The notes: a model not told the origin generated them from the sequence alone. Numbered from the stretch's first letter, positions 28,108-38,702 are shown. The stretch is 64,000 nucleotides of DNA from Thermomonas sp. (GCF_020850895.1 NZ_JADZDS010000007.1:1-64000), one strand, 5' to 3'. Translations and numbers: made by a program.

Positions 28108-28953
28108 TCACTTCAACAGCGAGGCCATGATTCCGGTGCGGACCTTGGGGCGCGCCTTGAGGCGTTCCAGCAGGCTGCGGGCGACCCCGCGGAATGCCTG
28201 CGCCGCCGCCGAGTGCAGCTCGGCCACGACAATCGGCGTGCCGGCATCGCCGTGTTCGCGGATGCCGATTTCCAGCGGCAGCGAGCCCAGCACCGGCACA
28301 CCGTATTGGCCGGACATCCACTCCGCGCCGCCCTTGCCGAAGATGTGCTCGACATGGCCACAGCTCGAGCACTGATGCGCCGCCATGTTCTCGACCAGCC
28401 CGAGCACCGAAATCTCGACCTTCTCGAACATCCGCAGCGCCTTGCGTGCGTCCATGGTCGCCACTTCCTGCGGCGTGGTCACCACCACCGCCCCGGCAAC
28501 CGGGATCTTTTGCGCCATCGTCAACTGGATATCGCCGGTGCCCGGCGGCAGGTCGACCACGAGGATGTCCAGATCGCCCCAGAGGGTATCCCGCAGCAAT
28601 TGGGTCAGCGCTTGGGTCACCATCGGCCCGCGCCAGATCATCGGGGTGTCGTCGCCGACCAGAAAGCCGATCGACATCGTCTCGATCCCGTAAGCGCGCA
28701 TCGGCGTGATGCGCTTGCCATCCGGACTCTCCGGCTTGCCCGACAGTCCGAGCATGGTCGGCACACTCGGCCCGTAGATGTCGGCATCGAGCACGCCCAC
28801 CTTCAAGCCTTCGGTGGCCAGCGCCAACGCGAGGTTGACCGCCACCGTGGATTTGCCGACTCCGCCCTTGCCGGACCCGACGACGATGACATTGTGGGCA
28901 TTGGGCAGCGGCTTGAGCTCGCCCTGGACAGCGTGGGAAGGCAGTCGCGACAT
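28108..28953 (-). CDS. apbC: Iron-sulfur cluster carrier protein, Mrp/ApbC type
   Basis: P-loop NTPase that binds and hands over Fe-S clusters. The 281-residue protein has the deviant Walker A GSGKGGVGKS, DADIYGPSVP and the cluster-binding CSSC pair in AHQCSSCGHVEHIFG. It starts directly before the NTPase fold and lacks the N-terminal MIP18-type domain seen in E. coli Mrp. The frame is open further upstream, but that stretch overlaps the start of the opposite-strand DUF2147 gene and is not family-like. Confidence 0.92.
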   Translation of the reverse strand: MSRLPSHAVQGELKPLPNAHNVIVVGSGKGGVGKSTVAVNLALALATEGLKVGVLDADIYGPSVPTMLGLSGKPESPDGKRITPMRAYGIETMSIGFLVGDDTPMIWRGPMVTQALTQLLRDTLWGDLDILVVDLPPGTGDIQLTMAQKIPVAGAVVVTTPQEVATMDARKALRMFEKVEISVLGLVENMAAHQCSSCGHVEHIFGKGGAEWMSGQYGVPVLGSLPLEIGIREHGDAGTPIVVAELHSAAAQAFRGVARSLLERLKARPKVRTGIMASLLK

Positions 28954-29096
28954 GGAGAGGATACTTGCAGGGGGCTTCCAGTTTAGCGCCTGGTCCCGAT
29001 CCCCCCGGCGATCCAGGTCAAGACAAGCACAAAGCCACCAGAGCCTGAATGCCCGTTCGGGAGATCGACCATACTGCTGCGGATGGGGTATAAAGC

Positions 29097-29124
29097 GGGA
29101 GCGGGGACGCGCCGCGTCCCGCTC
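29097..29124 (+). other. Leader hairpin before the DUF2147 pair
   Basis: GAGCGGGGACGC and GCGTCCCGCTC can pair with one bulged base around a three-base loop. A TATAAA -10-like box lies about 15 bases upstream, and the ribosome site (GGAGG) follows. There is no T-run, so it is not a terminator. It may stabilise the transcript. The function is not shown. Confidence 0.35.
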
Positions 29125-29146
29125 AATTCCTCGGAGGGAACAGGCA

Positions 29147-29578
29147 ATGCGCAAGATGATCCTGGCAGCGGTGCTCTCGGCCTTTGCTTTCAGCGCCGGA
29201 GCCCAGAACCATGCTTCGCCGATCGGCAAGTGGCGAACGCTGGACGACAAGACCGGCAAGCCCATGACGATCACGGAAATCTACGCAGCCCAGAACGGGA
29301 CCCTGGCAGCCCGCATCGTCGAAAACCTCGGCATGCCCGCCACCTGCACCGAATGCAGCGGCCAATACAAGAACAAGCCATTTGTCGGCATCGTCACACT
29401 ATGGAACCTCAAGCCCACCGGCCAGAACACCTGGGGCGGCGGCAACGGCTACAAGCCCTCCGAGGACCGCAACTTCAAGGTCAAGTCGGTCACCTTGGTC
29501 GATGGCGGCAGGAAGCTGGAGGTCAAGGGCTGCGTCGCTTTCATCTGCCGCACCGCAACCTGGGTCCGTGCCGATTGA
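29147..29578 (+). CDS. DUF2147 family exported protein, copy 1
   Basis: A 143-residue secreted protein with a Sec signal ending AFSAGA. The DUF2147 core shows IGKWRTLDDKTGKPMTITEIY, a CTEC pair and ILWGLKP-like VTLWNLKPTG. The C-terminus carries CVAFICRTATWVR. The family is periplasmic and lipocalin-like in fold, without a settled function. The paired cysteines suggest disulfides. A ribosome site GGAGGG supports this start. A second, related gene follows in tandem. Confidence 0.85.
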   Translation: MRKMILAAVLSAFAFSAGAQNHASPIGKWRTLDDKTGKPMTITEIYAAQNGTLAARIVENLGMPATCTECSGQYKNKPFVGIVTLWNLKPTGQNTWGGGNGYKPSEDRNFKVKSVTLVDGGRKLEVKGCVAFICRTATWVRAD

Positions 29579-29677
29579 CGGACTCCCGGCGCGCGGCGTC
29601 CTTCGACGTCGCGCATCGACTGGGTGACATGTCGAGGTCACTCGATATCTTGGCCGTGATTCGGCCAGAGTCAGCTC

Positions 29678-30175
29678 GTGCCCTCGACACCCGGGATGGT
29701 TGACGTCATGCTTGCGTCCTCCGCGCAAACGTGTCTGGGGGTGGTTGTGCGTCTGGTTCTCGGCTTGCTTCTCTTGGTTTCCCCGACACTGCTGCAGGCT
29801 CAGAACTCGCCAGTCGGGCGCTGGAAGACGATCGACGACAGCACCGGCAAACCCAAGTCGGTCGTCGAAATATATGAGACTGCCGACGGCACTCTCGCCG
29901 GACGGGTGGTCGCCGTGCTGGACCTGAAGAACGGGCCAAACCCGCTGTGCACCGAATGCGAAGGGCCCAACCAAGGCAAGCCGATCCGGGGCTTGGTCAT
30001 CCTTTGGGGACTCAAGCCCAACGGAGCCAATCGCTGGAGCCACGGACGCGTCCTCGACCCCGAAAACGGCAGGGATTACAAGGCCAAGCTGGAACTGCAG
30101 GGTGGCGGAAACCGGCTGGCCATGTCCGGCTGCATCAGCTTCCTGTGCCGGCAACAGATCTGGATACGCGAGTGA
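29678..30175 (+). CDS. DUF2147 family exported protein, copy 2
   Basis: A 165-residue (or 155-residue) paralogue of the preceding protein, with the same motifs (VGRWKTIDDSTGKPKSVVEIY, LCTEC, ILWGLKPNG, CISFLCRQQIWIR). Starts at 29678 (GTG), 29696 (ATG) or 29708 (ATG) are all possible. The last gives the cleanest signal peptide. The two copies are about half identical, so the duplication is old. Confidence 0.82.
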   Translation: MPSTPGMVDVMLASSAQTCLGVVVRLVLGLLLLVSPTLLQAQNSPVGRWKTIDDSTGKPKSVVEIYETADGTLAGRVVAVLDLKNGPNPLCTECEGPNQGKPIRGLVILWGLKPNGANRWSHGRVLDPENGRDYKAKLELQGGGNRLAMSGCISFLCRQQIWIRE

Positions 30176-30260
30176 TGGCGGCACGGCTCGTGCAATGACG
30201 CCGCCGGCAACGGGTCCGGCATCGCCGCCACACTCCACGCTTGTCCACCACTCCCAATGG

Positions 30261-30412
30261 GGCAATGCTGAACTGGTCCATCCTGGACGTGTCAGCACAC
30301 GCTGCGTCCGGTGCATGCCCGGGCGCAGCTCACGCGGATCAATCACGTCGGTGATCGATCCGCGGCCGCCCATCCATGGTCGGCAGGCAACGCCGACTCA
30401 ATCAGCATTGCC
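30261..30412 (+). repeat. Dispersed MITE-like element, copy A
   Basis: A 152-bp element bounded by inverted ends GGCAATGCTGA (30261-30271) and TCAGCATTGCC (30402-30412). Inside are hairpins at GCTGCGTCCGG/CCGGGCGCAGC and GCCGCCCAT/ATGGTCGGC. It carries no gene and lies 80 bases upstream of metG. Copies B and C in this window are clearly related. It explains most of the 317-base gap before metG. Confidence 0.8.
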
Positions 30413-30492
30413 ATAGAACTCAGGAGTCGGCCCGCGCGGTGGGAACGGCGCAGCGTGCGACAATCCGCGTTCCTCCCGATCCCCGCCCGACC

Positions 30493-32628
30493 ATGCCCTG
30501 CCCTGCACTCGTCACCAACGCCCTGCCCTACGCGAATGGCCCGCTGCATCTGGGTCACTTGGTCGGCTACATCCAGGCCGACATCTGGGTGCGGGCGCGG
30601 CGGATGCGCGGTGACACGGTGCACTATGTCTGCGCCGACGATACCCACGGCACGCCGATCATGCTGGCGGCAGAGAAAGCCGGAGTCACGCCCGAGGAGT
30701 TCATTTCACGGACCCAGGAAAGTCACGAGCGTGATTTCGCGGCATTCGGCGTGGCATTCGACCACTACGATTCAACCCATTCGGACACCAACCGGGAGAT
30801 CACCGAGTGGATTTTCGCGCGCTTGGACGCCGGCGGCCATATCGCGCGACGCAGCGTCGCCCAACTGTATGACCCGGTCAAAGGCATGTTCCTGCCCGAC
30901 CGCTACGTCAAGGGCACCTGCCCAAGCTGCGGCACACCCGACCAGTACGGGGACAATTGCGAAGTCTGCGGCGCGACCTATGCGCCGGGGGACCTGAAGG
31001 ATCCCAGATCGGTGGTGTCCGGGGCAACCCCGGAACTGCGCGACTCCGAGCATTACTTCTTCGAAGTCGCGCGCTTCGAGGATTTCCTGCGGACCTGGCT
31101 TTCGGGTGACAGCGCCCTGCCCAGCGTCAAGGCCAAGTTGATGGAATGGCTGGATGCCGACGGCGGTCTGCGCGCCTGGGACATCTCGCGTGACGCACCT
31201 TACTTCGGGTTCGGCATCCCCGGCGCACCCGGCAAGTATTTCTACGTTTGGCTGGACGCACCAATCGGGTATCTGTCCAGCTTCAAGACCCTGTGCGCGA
31301 AGAACGGCGTCGACTACGACGCCTTCCTGTCCGCCGGAAGCGAAGCCGAGCTGCACCATTTCATCGGCAAGGACATCGTCAACTTCCACGGCTTGTTCTG
31401 GCCGGCGGTGCTGCACGGCGCGGGATTGCGCGTGCCAACCCGGCTGCACGTCAACGGTTACCTGACCGTGGACGGCGCCAAGATGAGCAAATCGCGAGGC
31501 ACCTTCATCATGGCGCGAACCTATCTCGAGGCGGGGCTCGAGCCGGAGGCGCTGCGCTATTACTTCGCGGCAAAATCATCAGGCGGAGTGGACGATCTGG
31601 ACCTGAACCTGTCCGACTTCGTCGCCCGGGTGAACAGCGACGTCGTCGGCAAGTTCGTCAATATCGCCAGCCGCTGCGCCAAACTGTTGGAAACGCATTT
31701 CGACAACGTCCTGCACACTTCCGCGGCGGCCGGAGGCGATGACATCGCCGCGGAGGACCCCCGGGTCGAAAGCGCAACCCTGCTTGCCGATGTCGAATCG
31801 CTCACCTTCGCGGTCGCGGCCGAAGCCTATGAGCAGAACAATCCAGCGGCGACAATCCGCTCCGCGATGGCGGCCGCGGGCCTGGTGAACGAATATATTG
31901 CCCGCAATGCGCCATGGGCCCTGGCCAAGAACCCGCAACTTCGCGACACCCTGCATCTGGTCCTGAGTACTGCGCTGCAAGCATTTGCCGATGTTGCCAG
32001 CGTGCTCAAGCCGATCCTGCCAGACACGATCGCCAAGGCCGAACGCTATCTCGGTGTCACGTTGTCGCTGGACTCGCGCACGGACATCCGTGGGTGCACC
32101 TTGGCGTCCGCCTATCCGATCCTGTTCACCCGCATGGAACCCAAGCACATCGCAGCAATGGTGGAGGCCAGCAAGGACACCCTGTCCTCCTCCGGGCAAG
32201 CCGCGGGGAACGCGACCGCAGCCCGGGCCGAGATCACGAGCACGGATGATCCTGGATCAAAGGGCAGGGAAATGAAGGCTGCGGGAAAGACGCCGCCAGC
32301 CATAGGCATCGAGGATTTCGCCAAGCTCGACTTGCGCATCGGCAAGGTGCTCGAATGCGGTTTCGTCGACGGCAGCGACAAGCTGCTTCGCTTCCTGCTG
32401 GATGCCGGCGAACTCGGCCAGCGGCAGATCTTCTCCGGCATCCGCACCAGCTACACCGATCCGGAGACGCTGTTGGGTCGCCGCGTCGTCTTCATCGCCA
32501 ACCTTGCCCCGCGCAAGATGCGTTTCGGCGTCAGCGAAGGCATGATCCTGTCGGCCGGTTTCGATGGCGGCACGCTGGCCCTGCTGGATGCCGATGACGG
32601 CGCGCTTCCGGGCATGCCGGTGCGCTGA
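30493..32628 (+). CDS. metG: Methionine--tRNA ligase
   Basis: Charges both initiator and elongator tRNA-Met. The 711-residue protein has the class I motif HLGH in [15 protein letters not shown], a zinc knuckle ([17 protein letters not shown]), the KMSKS loop ([13 protein letters not shown]) and a C-terminal tRNA-binding domain of the EMAP II/Trbp111 type ([14 protein letters not shown] to the end). A charged linker of ~50 residues joins the last domain. The start at 30493 is chosen for the family-like opening [10 protein letters not shown]. Confidence 0.97.
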   Translation: MPCPALVTNALPYANGPLHLGHLVGYIQADIWVRARRMRGDTVHYVCADDTHGTPIMLAAEKAGVTPEEFISRTQESHERDFAAFGVAFDHYDSTHSDTNREITEWIFARLDAGGHIARRSVAQLYDPVKGMFLPDRYVKGTCPSCGTPDQYGDNCEVCGATYAPGDLKDPRSVVSGATPELRDSEHYFFEVARFEDFLRTWLSGDSALPSVKAKLMEWLDADGGLRAWDISRDAPYFGFGIPGAPGKYFYVWLDAPIGYLSSFKTLCAKNGVDYDAFLSAGSEAELHHFIGKDIVNFHGLFWPAVLHGAGLRVPTRLHVNGYLTVDGAKMSKSRGTFIMARTYLEAGLEPEALRYYFAAKSSGGVDDLDLNLSDFVARVNSDVVGKFVNIASRCAKLLETHFDNVLHTSAAAGGDDIAAEDPRVESATLLADVESLTFAVAAEAYEQNNPAATIRSAMAAAGLVNEYIARNAPWALAKNPQLRDTLHLVLSTALQAFADVASVLKPILPDTIAKAERYLGVTLSLDSRTDIRGCTLASAYPILFTRMEPKHIAAMVEASKDTLSSSGQAAGNATAARAEITSTDDPGSKGREMKAAGKTPPAIGIEDFAKLDLRIGKVLECGFVDGSDKLLRFLLDAGELGQRQIFSGIRTSYTDPETLLGRRVVFIANLAPRKMRFGVSEGMILSAGFDGGTLALLDADDGALPGMPVR

Positions 32629-32768
32629 AACTCGCCAGAACGCCACCCAAGAGCCGTGTTGCCGCTTGCGCTGCAGCGAAATCAAGGAGGAGATGCCGAC
32701 GCTCCGTCGGCATCGGGGGACATTCGCGGAAGCGAAAGCGGAAACATGGCGTGCGCGGGAGTCGCGCC

Positions 32769-33206
32769 ATGATCCCATCCGACACATCGAACACCATCGA
32801 ACGCCTCGACCGCCTGTTGCCGCAGACCCAATGCGGGCAATGCGGCTATGCCGGCTGCCGACCGTATGCGGAAGCGATGGCGCGTGGCGACGCCGGACCC
32901 GACCATTGCCCACCCGGTGGCGATGCCGGCGCACGCGCCTTGGCGAAGGTACTTGGCGTCGCGGCGGTGCCGTATGACCGCAGCCGAGGCGAGCACAAAC
33001 CGGCACAGCTCGCCTTCATCGTCGAAGCCGAATGCATCGGCTGCACCAAATGCATCCAAGCCTGCCCGGTGGATGCCATCATCGGCGGCCCCAAGCACAT
33101 GCATACCGTGCTCGATGACCTGTGCACCGGCTGCGAACTGTGCGTGCCCGCCTGCCCGGTGGATTGCATCGTGATGGAACCGGCGGACAACCCGGTCGCA
33201 GGCTGA
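32769..33206 (+). CDS. rnfB: RnfB-like ferredoxin, lone subunit
   Basis: A 145-residue iron-sulfur protein. The N-terminal part holds the Fe-S domain ([16 protein letters not shown], then a Cys at HCPPGG). The C-terminal part has two 4Fe-4S ferredoxin motifs ([15 protein letters not shown] and [15 protein letters not shown]). It matches RnfB/RsxB without the N-terminal membrane helix, and no other rnf genes are adjacent. In such genomes the lone RnfB is thought to be a soluble ferredoxin-like electron carrier. Confidence 0.88.
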   Translation: MIPSDTSNTIERLDRLLPQTQCGQCGYAGCRPYAEAMARGDAGPDHCPPGGDAGARALAKVLGVAAVPYDRSRGEHKPAQLAFIVEAECIGCTKCIQACPVDAIIGGPKHMHTVLDDLCTGCELCVPACPVDCIVMEPADNPVAG

Positions 33207-33234
33207 GCTTCGACACCATCATCGCCTTGCGGCA

Positions 33235-34200
33235 TCAATGCACGCTTGCGGGCGCCTCGCAGCCATCGCAGACGCGCTCCACCTTGTAGCCCTTGGCGCG
33301 CAGTTGCTCGACCAAGCCATCGGAACCGAGCAGATGCATGGCGCCAACGACCACGAGGGTGTTGTCCTTGTGCTCGTCTGCCAGCCGCCGGACCAGTTGC
33401 GGCATCCAGTTGCGGTTGCGTTCCACGACCAGCAGTCGATAGGTTTCCGGGGTCTTGGCCACCATCTCTGCCTGCATTTCCGCCTCGAGGGCAGCAACAT
33501 CCCCGGATCGCCACCAATCATGCAAATCCTGCAGCCGACGTCCGATTTTCAGCGGGTTATCCAAGAACTCGTCGAGATCACGCAACTGTTCCGCCATGGG
33601 AACGCCGTCCAGCGCTGCGAAGCCTGCCTCCACCGTCTCCAGTCCATGCACCGGCTTGCCCGCCTCGGTTGCTCGTTCCGCCATCCTGCGGTCCAAGCCC
33701 ATGTCCGAGCGGAAACCAAGCGCCTGCATCACCCCCAACGACAGGCTCAGGCTCACCGCCCACGGCTCGAATGGCTCGACGGCCTGCAGCGAGGTGCCGC
33801 TGGCGCTCATGAGTGTGCCGAGCTTCGCCGCAGCCTGCGGGGAAATCACCGAACTGAGCGTCCTGCCATCGTCAAAACCCATGTATTTCCTCGCCATCGC
33901 CTGCGTTTCAGCCGCGTCGATGGCTGCAGGATCGGACTCGAAGTACAGCGACGAAGAATCCCGGAATGCCCGATCGATTTCTTCTGGCATCGGATAATCG
34001 CTTTCCTTGAGCAAATGGAACGAACCGAGCAGATAAATCGAATTGTCGGCATCCGACACTTTCCACAGCAACGGGTGCCGTGGACCCGGCGCCGGGACAT
34101 CCTTCGTCGGGACCCGGTGCGTGGGCGCGGCGTCTTGGGCCACGCCGAGCGGCGAAAACAGGGCACAGGACAGGACCACAGCGTAGATCTTGAATTTCAT
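33235..34200 (-). CDS. TraB/GumN family exported protein
   Basis: A 321-residue protein with a signal peptide (MKFKIYAVVLSCALFSPLGVA). It shows the TraB/GumN core: LLWKVSDADNSIYLLGSFHLL near the N-terminus, MGLDRRMAERATEAGKPVHGLETVE in the middle, and the closing VVVGAMHLLGSDGLVEQLRAKGY. Conserved Glu and His residues suggest a metallo-hydrolase of the Tiki type, but bacterial members lack proven activity. The start overlaps the stop of the DUF1684 gene by four bases. Confidence 0.85.
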   Translation of the reverse strand: MKFKIYAVVLSCALFSPLGVAQDAAPTHRVPTKDVPAPGPRHPLLWKVSDADNSIYLLGSFHLLKESDYPMPEEIDRAFRDSSSLYFESDPAAIDAAETQAMARKYMGFDDGRTLSSVISPQAAAKLGTLMSASGTSLQAVEPFEPWAVSLSLSLGVMQALGFRSDMGLDRRMAERATEAGKPVHGLETVEAGFAALDGVPMAEQLRDLDEFLDNPLKIGRRLQDLHDWWRSGDVAALEAEMQAEMVAKTPETYRLLVVERNRNWMPQLVRRLADEHKDNTLVVVGAMHLLGSDGLVEQLRAKGYKVERVCDGCEAPASVH

Positions 34201-35141
34201 CGGATTGAGTCCGGGGAGTGTTTGGGTTTGACATAGGCCTTCTCGCCCGCCTCGATGCGCAGGTCCAGCCGGTTCTGCAGCGGTGGCAGCGGACAGGTGG
34301 CGAACAGGGTGAACGCGCAGGGCGGGTTGTAGGCACGGTTGAAGTCGATCAGGACGCGGCCCTTGGCATCCGGCATCGGCGCATCAAGGAACCGTCCGGC
34401 GCCGTAACTTCCGTGGCCACTGGTGCGATCAGCAAACATCAGGAACAAGGTGCCTTCGCCTTCATCCAGCGCCTCGATCCGATAGACCTTGCCATTGCGG
34501 GTGAACTCGACGGCACCCGGGTTGGCGATCTTGTCGGAACTGCCGATGATGTTGCCGATGTCCAGCGTCGTGCCCTTGGGATGGGCGATGAAGCGTGCCT
34601 GCACCTGCCAGTCACGCCCGCCCGGCCAATACGTCAATCCGGTGAAGCGCAGGCGGCTGTCGGCATCCGCGTGTTTCACCCGCAACCACAGGCGGCCACC
34701 GCGCTCGATCACTGCCACCAGGCCCTTGCCCTCGTCGAACGAGACCACGTCAGGCCCACCGGGATCGGCATCGCTGCGCAAGGGGCCACCACGACTGGGC
34801 TGGCCATTCAGGCTCAGCGCGGTATCCGCGCTGAAGCTGACTTTGCCGTCACGAAGGGTGAACAGGCCGAGCTTGGGCGGCCCCATCAGCAGGCGGATGC
34901 CATTGTCGGTCCCGCTACCCACGCGGTGCACGCCATCATCCAGCAGATGCAGCCCGATCAGGCTGGTCCAGCCGTCAGGCGTCGTCAGCGCGGCCACGCG
35001 CTGCGCACGCCATGCTCGCTGCGCGGACTGGTACGTCGCCTCAGCGCGTGCCTGCGCGGCCAGATCCGCCGCACTCGGCTCATGGCCTCGATTGCAGCCA
35101 GCGATCAGGAAAACGGCGGCAACGACGACCGTCGCCTTCAT
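34197..35141 (-). CDS. DUF1684 family lipoprotein
   Basis: A 314-residue lipoprotein with lipobox LIAGC. The DUF1684 core includes GWTSLIGLHLLDDGVHRVGSG, GTTLDIGNIIGSS and the C-terminal DFNRAYNPPCAFTLFATCPLPP with paired cysteines. The molecular function is unknown. Its ATG overlaps the mutL stop by one base (TGATG), and its own stop overlaps the TraB/GumN start, so mutL, this gene and gumN-like form a tightly coupled operon. Confidence 0.85.
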   Translation of the reverse strand: MKATVVVAAVFLIAGCNRGHEPSAADLAAQARAEATYQSAQRAWRAQRVAALTTPDGWTSLIGLHLLDDGVHRVGSGTDNGIRLLMGPPKLGLFTLRDGKVSFSADTALSLNGQPSRGGPLRSDADPGGPDVVSFDEGKGLVAVIERGGRLWLRVKHADADSRLRFTGLTYWPGGRDWQVQARFIAHPKGTTLDIGNIIGSSDKIANPGAVEFTRNGKVYRIEALDEGEGTLFLMFADRTSGHGSYGAGRFLDAPMPDAKGRVLIDFNRAYNPPCAFTLFATCPLPPLQNRLDLRIEAGEKAYVKPKHSPDSIR

Positions 35142-36934
35142 CAACGACCGCGCAGGAACCATCGATCGATCTCCGCAAGCGAGAAACGCGTCCAGGTGGG
35201 GCGGCCATGATTGCATTGCCCGGAACGCTCGGTGGCTTCCATCTCGCGCAGCAGGGCGTTCATTTCCGGGACGGTCAAGCGGCGATGCGCACGCACCGCA
35301 CCATGGCAGGCCATGGTCGCGAGCAGCGCATCGCGGGTCTCGGCGATGCGGCGCGTGCTGCCATGCTCGCGCAGGTCGGTGAGCACATCGCGCAGCAGTG
35401 CTTCCACATCGCCATGTGCCAGCAAGGCCGGCACGCTGCGCAACAGCAACGACTGCGGGCCACTGCGCTGCACGTCGAACCCGAGTTGGGCCAGGGTTTC
35501 GGCCTCACGCTCAGCCACGTCGGCTTCGCGTTCGGACACCGCCATGCCCGCTGGCACCAGCAGCGGCTGCGTGCGCAGGCCTGCACCGTCATGCGCCGCC
35601 TTCAATTTCTCGTAACCGATGCGCTCGTGGGCGGCGTGCATGTCGACGACGATCAAGCCATCGGCGTTCTCGGCAAGGATATAGATGCCGTGCAATTGCG
35701 CGATGGCGAAGCCCAGCGGAGGCATGCCACCGTGGTCGTCCTCCGCCATCACCTGCGCGGGCATGGGGCTGTGCGCCATGGCGACGTCGTGTCCCGCATA
35801 CAAGGCGGCATACGCTGCCGGCGCATCCGCCACGCGCAGGCCGATGGCCTGCTGCTGCGGGGCTTGCGACCAGGGTGATGCATGCGACGATGCCATCGTG
35901 GGGGCTGTTGCCGCGACACTGCCGGCGCGGGTTTCCGCCAAGGCTGCTTGCAGGCTGCGATAAACGAAGTCATGCACCAGTCGCGATTCGCGGAACCGCA
36001 CCTCGTGCTTGGCCGGGTGCACGTTGACATCCACACCGCGTGGATCCAGTTCGAGAAACAGCACGAAGGCCGGATGCCGGCCATGGAACAGCACGTCGCT
36101 GTAGGCCTGGCGGATCGCATGGGCGACGTTGCGGTCGCGCACGCTGCGGCCATTGACATACAGGTATTGCTGGTCGGCACTGGCGCGGTTGTACGACGGC
36201 TGCGCGATCCAGCCATGCAGGCGCATGCCGGCCCCGGCATGCTCGACACGCAAGGCGTTGCGCGCGAAGTCCTCGCCCAAGGCCTCGTGCAGGCGCAAAT
36301 CCGACAACATCCCGCCGTCCGCCAGCCCACCCTCGCCTTTCCAGCGCCGGGTCGGCTTGCCGTTGTGGCTGACCCGCAGCTCCACGTCCGGTCGCGCCAG
36401 CGCCAGCGTGCGCAGCCACTCTTCGATATGCGACAGCTCGGTGCGCTCGGCGCGCAGGAACTTGCGCCGCGCCGGCACATTGAAGAACAGGTCGCGCACT
36501 TCCACCGTGGTGCCCGGCGGATGCGCATGTGGTGCGACCGCGCCAACCTTGCCGCCGTCGATGCGCAACTCCGCGCCATGATCGGCTTCCTGCCGACGCG
36601 AGGCCAGGCGGAAGCGACTGACCGATGCCACCGAAGGCAAGGCTTCACCACGAAAGCCGAGCGTGGCAACCGACTCCAAGTCATCGATCGACGCGATCTT
36701 GCTGGTGGCGTGCCGACTCACCGCCAGTGGCAATTCGTCGGCGGCGATGCCACCGCCATCGTCACGGATGCGGATCAGGCGAACGCCGCCTTCCTCGAGG
36801 TCGATCTCGATCCGGGTGGCACCCGCGTCGAGCGCATTCTCGACCAGTTCCTTGACCACCGACGCGGGCCGCTCCACCACTTCGCCGGCGGCGATCTGGT
36901 TGATCAGGGTGTCGGGAAGTTGGCGGATACTCAC
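35141..36934 (-). CDS. mutL: DNA mismatch repair protein MutL
   Basis: Matchmaker ATPase of mismatch repair. The 597-residue protein has the GHKL motifs [31 protein letters not shown] and GFRGEAL at the N-terminus. The C-terminal domain keeps the endonuclease signature as [12 protein letters not shown], fitting D-x-H-A-x2-E-x4-E, plus CNHGRP near the end. It should therefore nick DNA itself, as expected for organisms without MutH. It is followed by two envelope genes in a coupled operon. Confidence 0.95.
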   Translation of the reverse strand: MSIRQLPDTLINQIAAGEVVERPASVVKELVENALDAGATRIEIDLEEGGVRLIRIRDDGGGIAADELPLAVSRHATSKIASIDDLESVATLGFRGEALPSVASVSRFRLASRRQEADHGAELRIDGGKVGAVAPHAHPPGTTVEVRDLFFNVPARRKFLRAERTELSHIEEWLRTLALARPDVELRVSHNGKPTRRWKGEGGLADGGMLSDLRLHEALGEDFARNALRVEHAGAGMRLHGWIAQPSYNRASADQQYLYVNGRSVRDRNVAHAIRQAYSDVLFHGRHPAFVLFLELDPRGVDVNVHPAKHEVRFRESRLVHDFVYRSLQAALAETRAGSVAATAPTMASSHASPWSQAPQQQAIGLRVADAPAAYAALYAGHDVAMAHSPMPAQVMAEDDHGGMPPLGFAIAQLHGIYILAENADGLIVVDMHAAHERIGYEKLKAAHDGAGLRTQPLLVPAGMAVSEREADVAEREAETLAQLGFDVQRSGPQSLLLRSVPALLAHGDVEALLRDVLTDLREHGSTRRIAETRDALLATMACHGAVRAHRRLTVPEMNALLREMEATERSGQCNHGRPTWTRFSLAEIDRWFLRGR

Positions 36935-37056
36935 TCGGTGATTCTAATCGGTCATACCTTGGGCCGGTCATCCCGGCGCTCGATCACCCGGCGTTCGATC
37001 AATGCCGCAATTCGCGCAGATCAATCACGGGGTGTCCAGTCCACCACGCCCACTGG

Positions 37057-37131
37057 GGCAATGCTGAACAAGTCCATCCTGGACGCGTCAACACACGCTG
37101 CGTCCGGTGCAGGTCCGGACGCAGCTCACGC
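37057..37131 (+). repeat. Dispersed MITE-like element, truncated copy B
   Basis: About 75 bases match the left half of copies A and C, starting at GGCAATGCTGAACAAGTCCA and including the 11-bp hairpin GCTGCGTCCGG/CCGGACGCAGC. The right half is missing. Similarity with copy A extends ~20 bases further left (TCCACCAC and neighbours). It lies between mutL and amiC and, with a few GC palindromes, fills that 238-base gap. Confidence 0.75.
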
Positions 37132-37172
37132 CGAGAAATTCGCGTTGCCCTGGCGCTTGCTTCAAAGCGATT

Positions 37173-38702
37173 TCAACGCTCGCTGCCTGCCTCAGGTTGC
37201 AACTCAGCGGCCTGTGCACGCGCGGCATACAGCGTGCCCGGCGGCGGCTGGCGCGTGAAATAGGCATCAATGCCCCCAAGGATCGCGCCCGCCAGGGTGC
37301 GCTGGAACGCAGGATCGGCCAATCGCCGCTCTTCATCGGGGTTGGAGATGAACGCCGTTTCGACCAGCATTGCGGGCATCTTGTCGGAGGTCCGCAGCAC
37401 GGCGAAATTCGCGCGCTCGACCTCGGCCTTGTGGTTGTTGCCGACCTGCTTGAGTTCGTCGAGGATGTGACTGGCGGCATCCTCCGAGGCCTTCATGTTG
37501 CCGCTCTGGGTCAGGTCGAGCAGGACCGAAGTGAGGGTGTCGCCTGCGGCACGCACGCGCTCACCGCCAATGATGTCGGCTGCATTCTCGGTGTCCGCCA
37601 GCCAACGAGCGCGCTGCGACGACGCGCCCCGGGTCGACAGGATGTAGATCGACGAGCCACGGGCACTGCGGTTTTCGGCGGCGTCAGCGTGGATCGAAAC
37701 GAAGATGTCGGCGTGGTTCTGGGTGGCACGGCGGGCGCGATTGTTCAGGGGGATGAACACGTCGCTGTCGCGGGTCAGGAACGCACGCAACCCGGGGGTT
37801 GCGTTGACCTGGCGCGCAAGTTCGCGGGCGATCGCCAGTGTGACGTCCTTCTCGCGGGTTCCGTTCAGTCCACGCGCGCCGGGATCCTGCCCGCCATGGC
37901 CGGCGTCGATGGCAACCACAAGCGGCCGCATCCCGGAACGCATCAACATGGGTGGGGTCTGCACGACCGGCACCGGTGGATCGTCCATCTGGGCCCGGGT
38001 CGTCGCTCCTGTGCTGCGATCGGCCACCGCCGATTGCGGTTGCATGGGGGTTGCGAGAAGCTGCGTTGCATTGGAAGCAGCCAAGGGCGGTAGGGTTGCC
38101 CCCGCCCCTGTTGGCCGTACCTCAGCCGGGGCAGCCATCGCCGTGGGCACGGGTTTCGGACCGGCCATCGCTACGGAAGTTGCCGCGGAATCCTGCCTGC
38201 GGCCTCCTGCCGTGCGTGCCGGGAGTTCGTCGCCGGGCCACTCCAGCACCAGACGCACGCCCGATGCGCCGGTATCCAGCCGGGGCGGGAACACCGAGAC
38301 CGGGCGCGAAAGGTCGAACACGATCCGTACCATGCCCGCCGCGGGCTGTCCGATGCGTACACCGGAGATCACGCCACTGCCTGCGGGCATGGACAGGCCA
38401 CGGGAAACACGGCCTTCAGGAAAATCCACCACCAACCGTTCTGGATTGGACAAGCGGATCAGCTTGTACGGGCCGCTGCCGTCCAGCAGCACCTCGGCGC
38501 GTGTTCCGGTTGCCCCGGACTCTATTCGCAACTGCCTGATTTCAGACGCATTTGCCGAGAAAAAACCAAGCGCCAGCCACGCCATCGCGGCCGAAACTAC
38601 TGCTTTGCGGGAGATCCCCGAGACGCCCATGCCGGGAGTAAACCACTGCAATCCCACAGATGCAAGCGTTTTTCCTTGATTTATCCGTAGCCTGCGTAAC
38701 AT
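37173..38702 (-). CDS. amiC: N-acetylmuramoyl-L-alanine amidase, AmiC type
   Basis: Splits septal peptidoglycan during daughter-cell separation. The 509-residue protein has a signal region (SRKAVVSAAMAWLALGFFSA), a wall-targeting AMIN domain (~50-150), a long Ala/Pro-rich linker and the Amidase_3 domain (~260-490). The zinc ligands are in AIDAGHGGQDPGA, the Glu of REKDV and SIHADA, and the catalytic Glu in LVETAFISN. A start at 38630 is also possible. The extended N-region with Ser-Arg-Lys resembles Tat signals of AmiC proteins. It lies 33 bases after tsaE. Confidence 0.9.
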   Translation of the reverse strand: MLRRLRINQGKTLASVGLQWFTPGMGVSGISRKAVVSAAMAWLALGFFSANASEIRQLRIESGATGTRAEVLLDGSGPYKLIRLSNPERLVVDFPEGRVSRGLSMPAGSGVISGVRIGQPAAGMVRIVFDLSRPVSVFPPRLDTGASGVRLVLEWPGDELPARTAGGRRQDSAATSVAMAGPKPVPTAMAAPAEVRPTGAGATLPPLAASNATQLLATPMQPQSAVADRSTGATTRAQMDDPPVPVVQTPPMLMRSGMRPLVVAIDAGHGGQDPGARGLNGTREKDVTLAIARELARQVNATPGLRAFLTRDSDVFIPLNNRARRATQNHADIFVSIHADAAENRSARGSSIYILSTRGASSQRARWLADTENAADIIGGERVRAAGDTLTSVLLDLTQSGNMKASEDAASHILDELKQVGNNHKAEVERANFAVLRTSDKMPAMLVETAFISNPDEERRLADPAFQRTLAGAILGGIDAYFTRQPPPGTLYAARAQAAELQPEAGSER

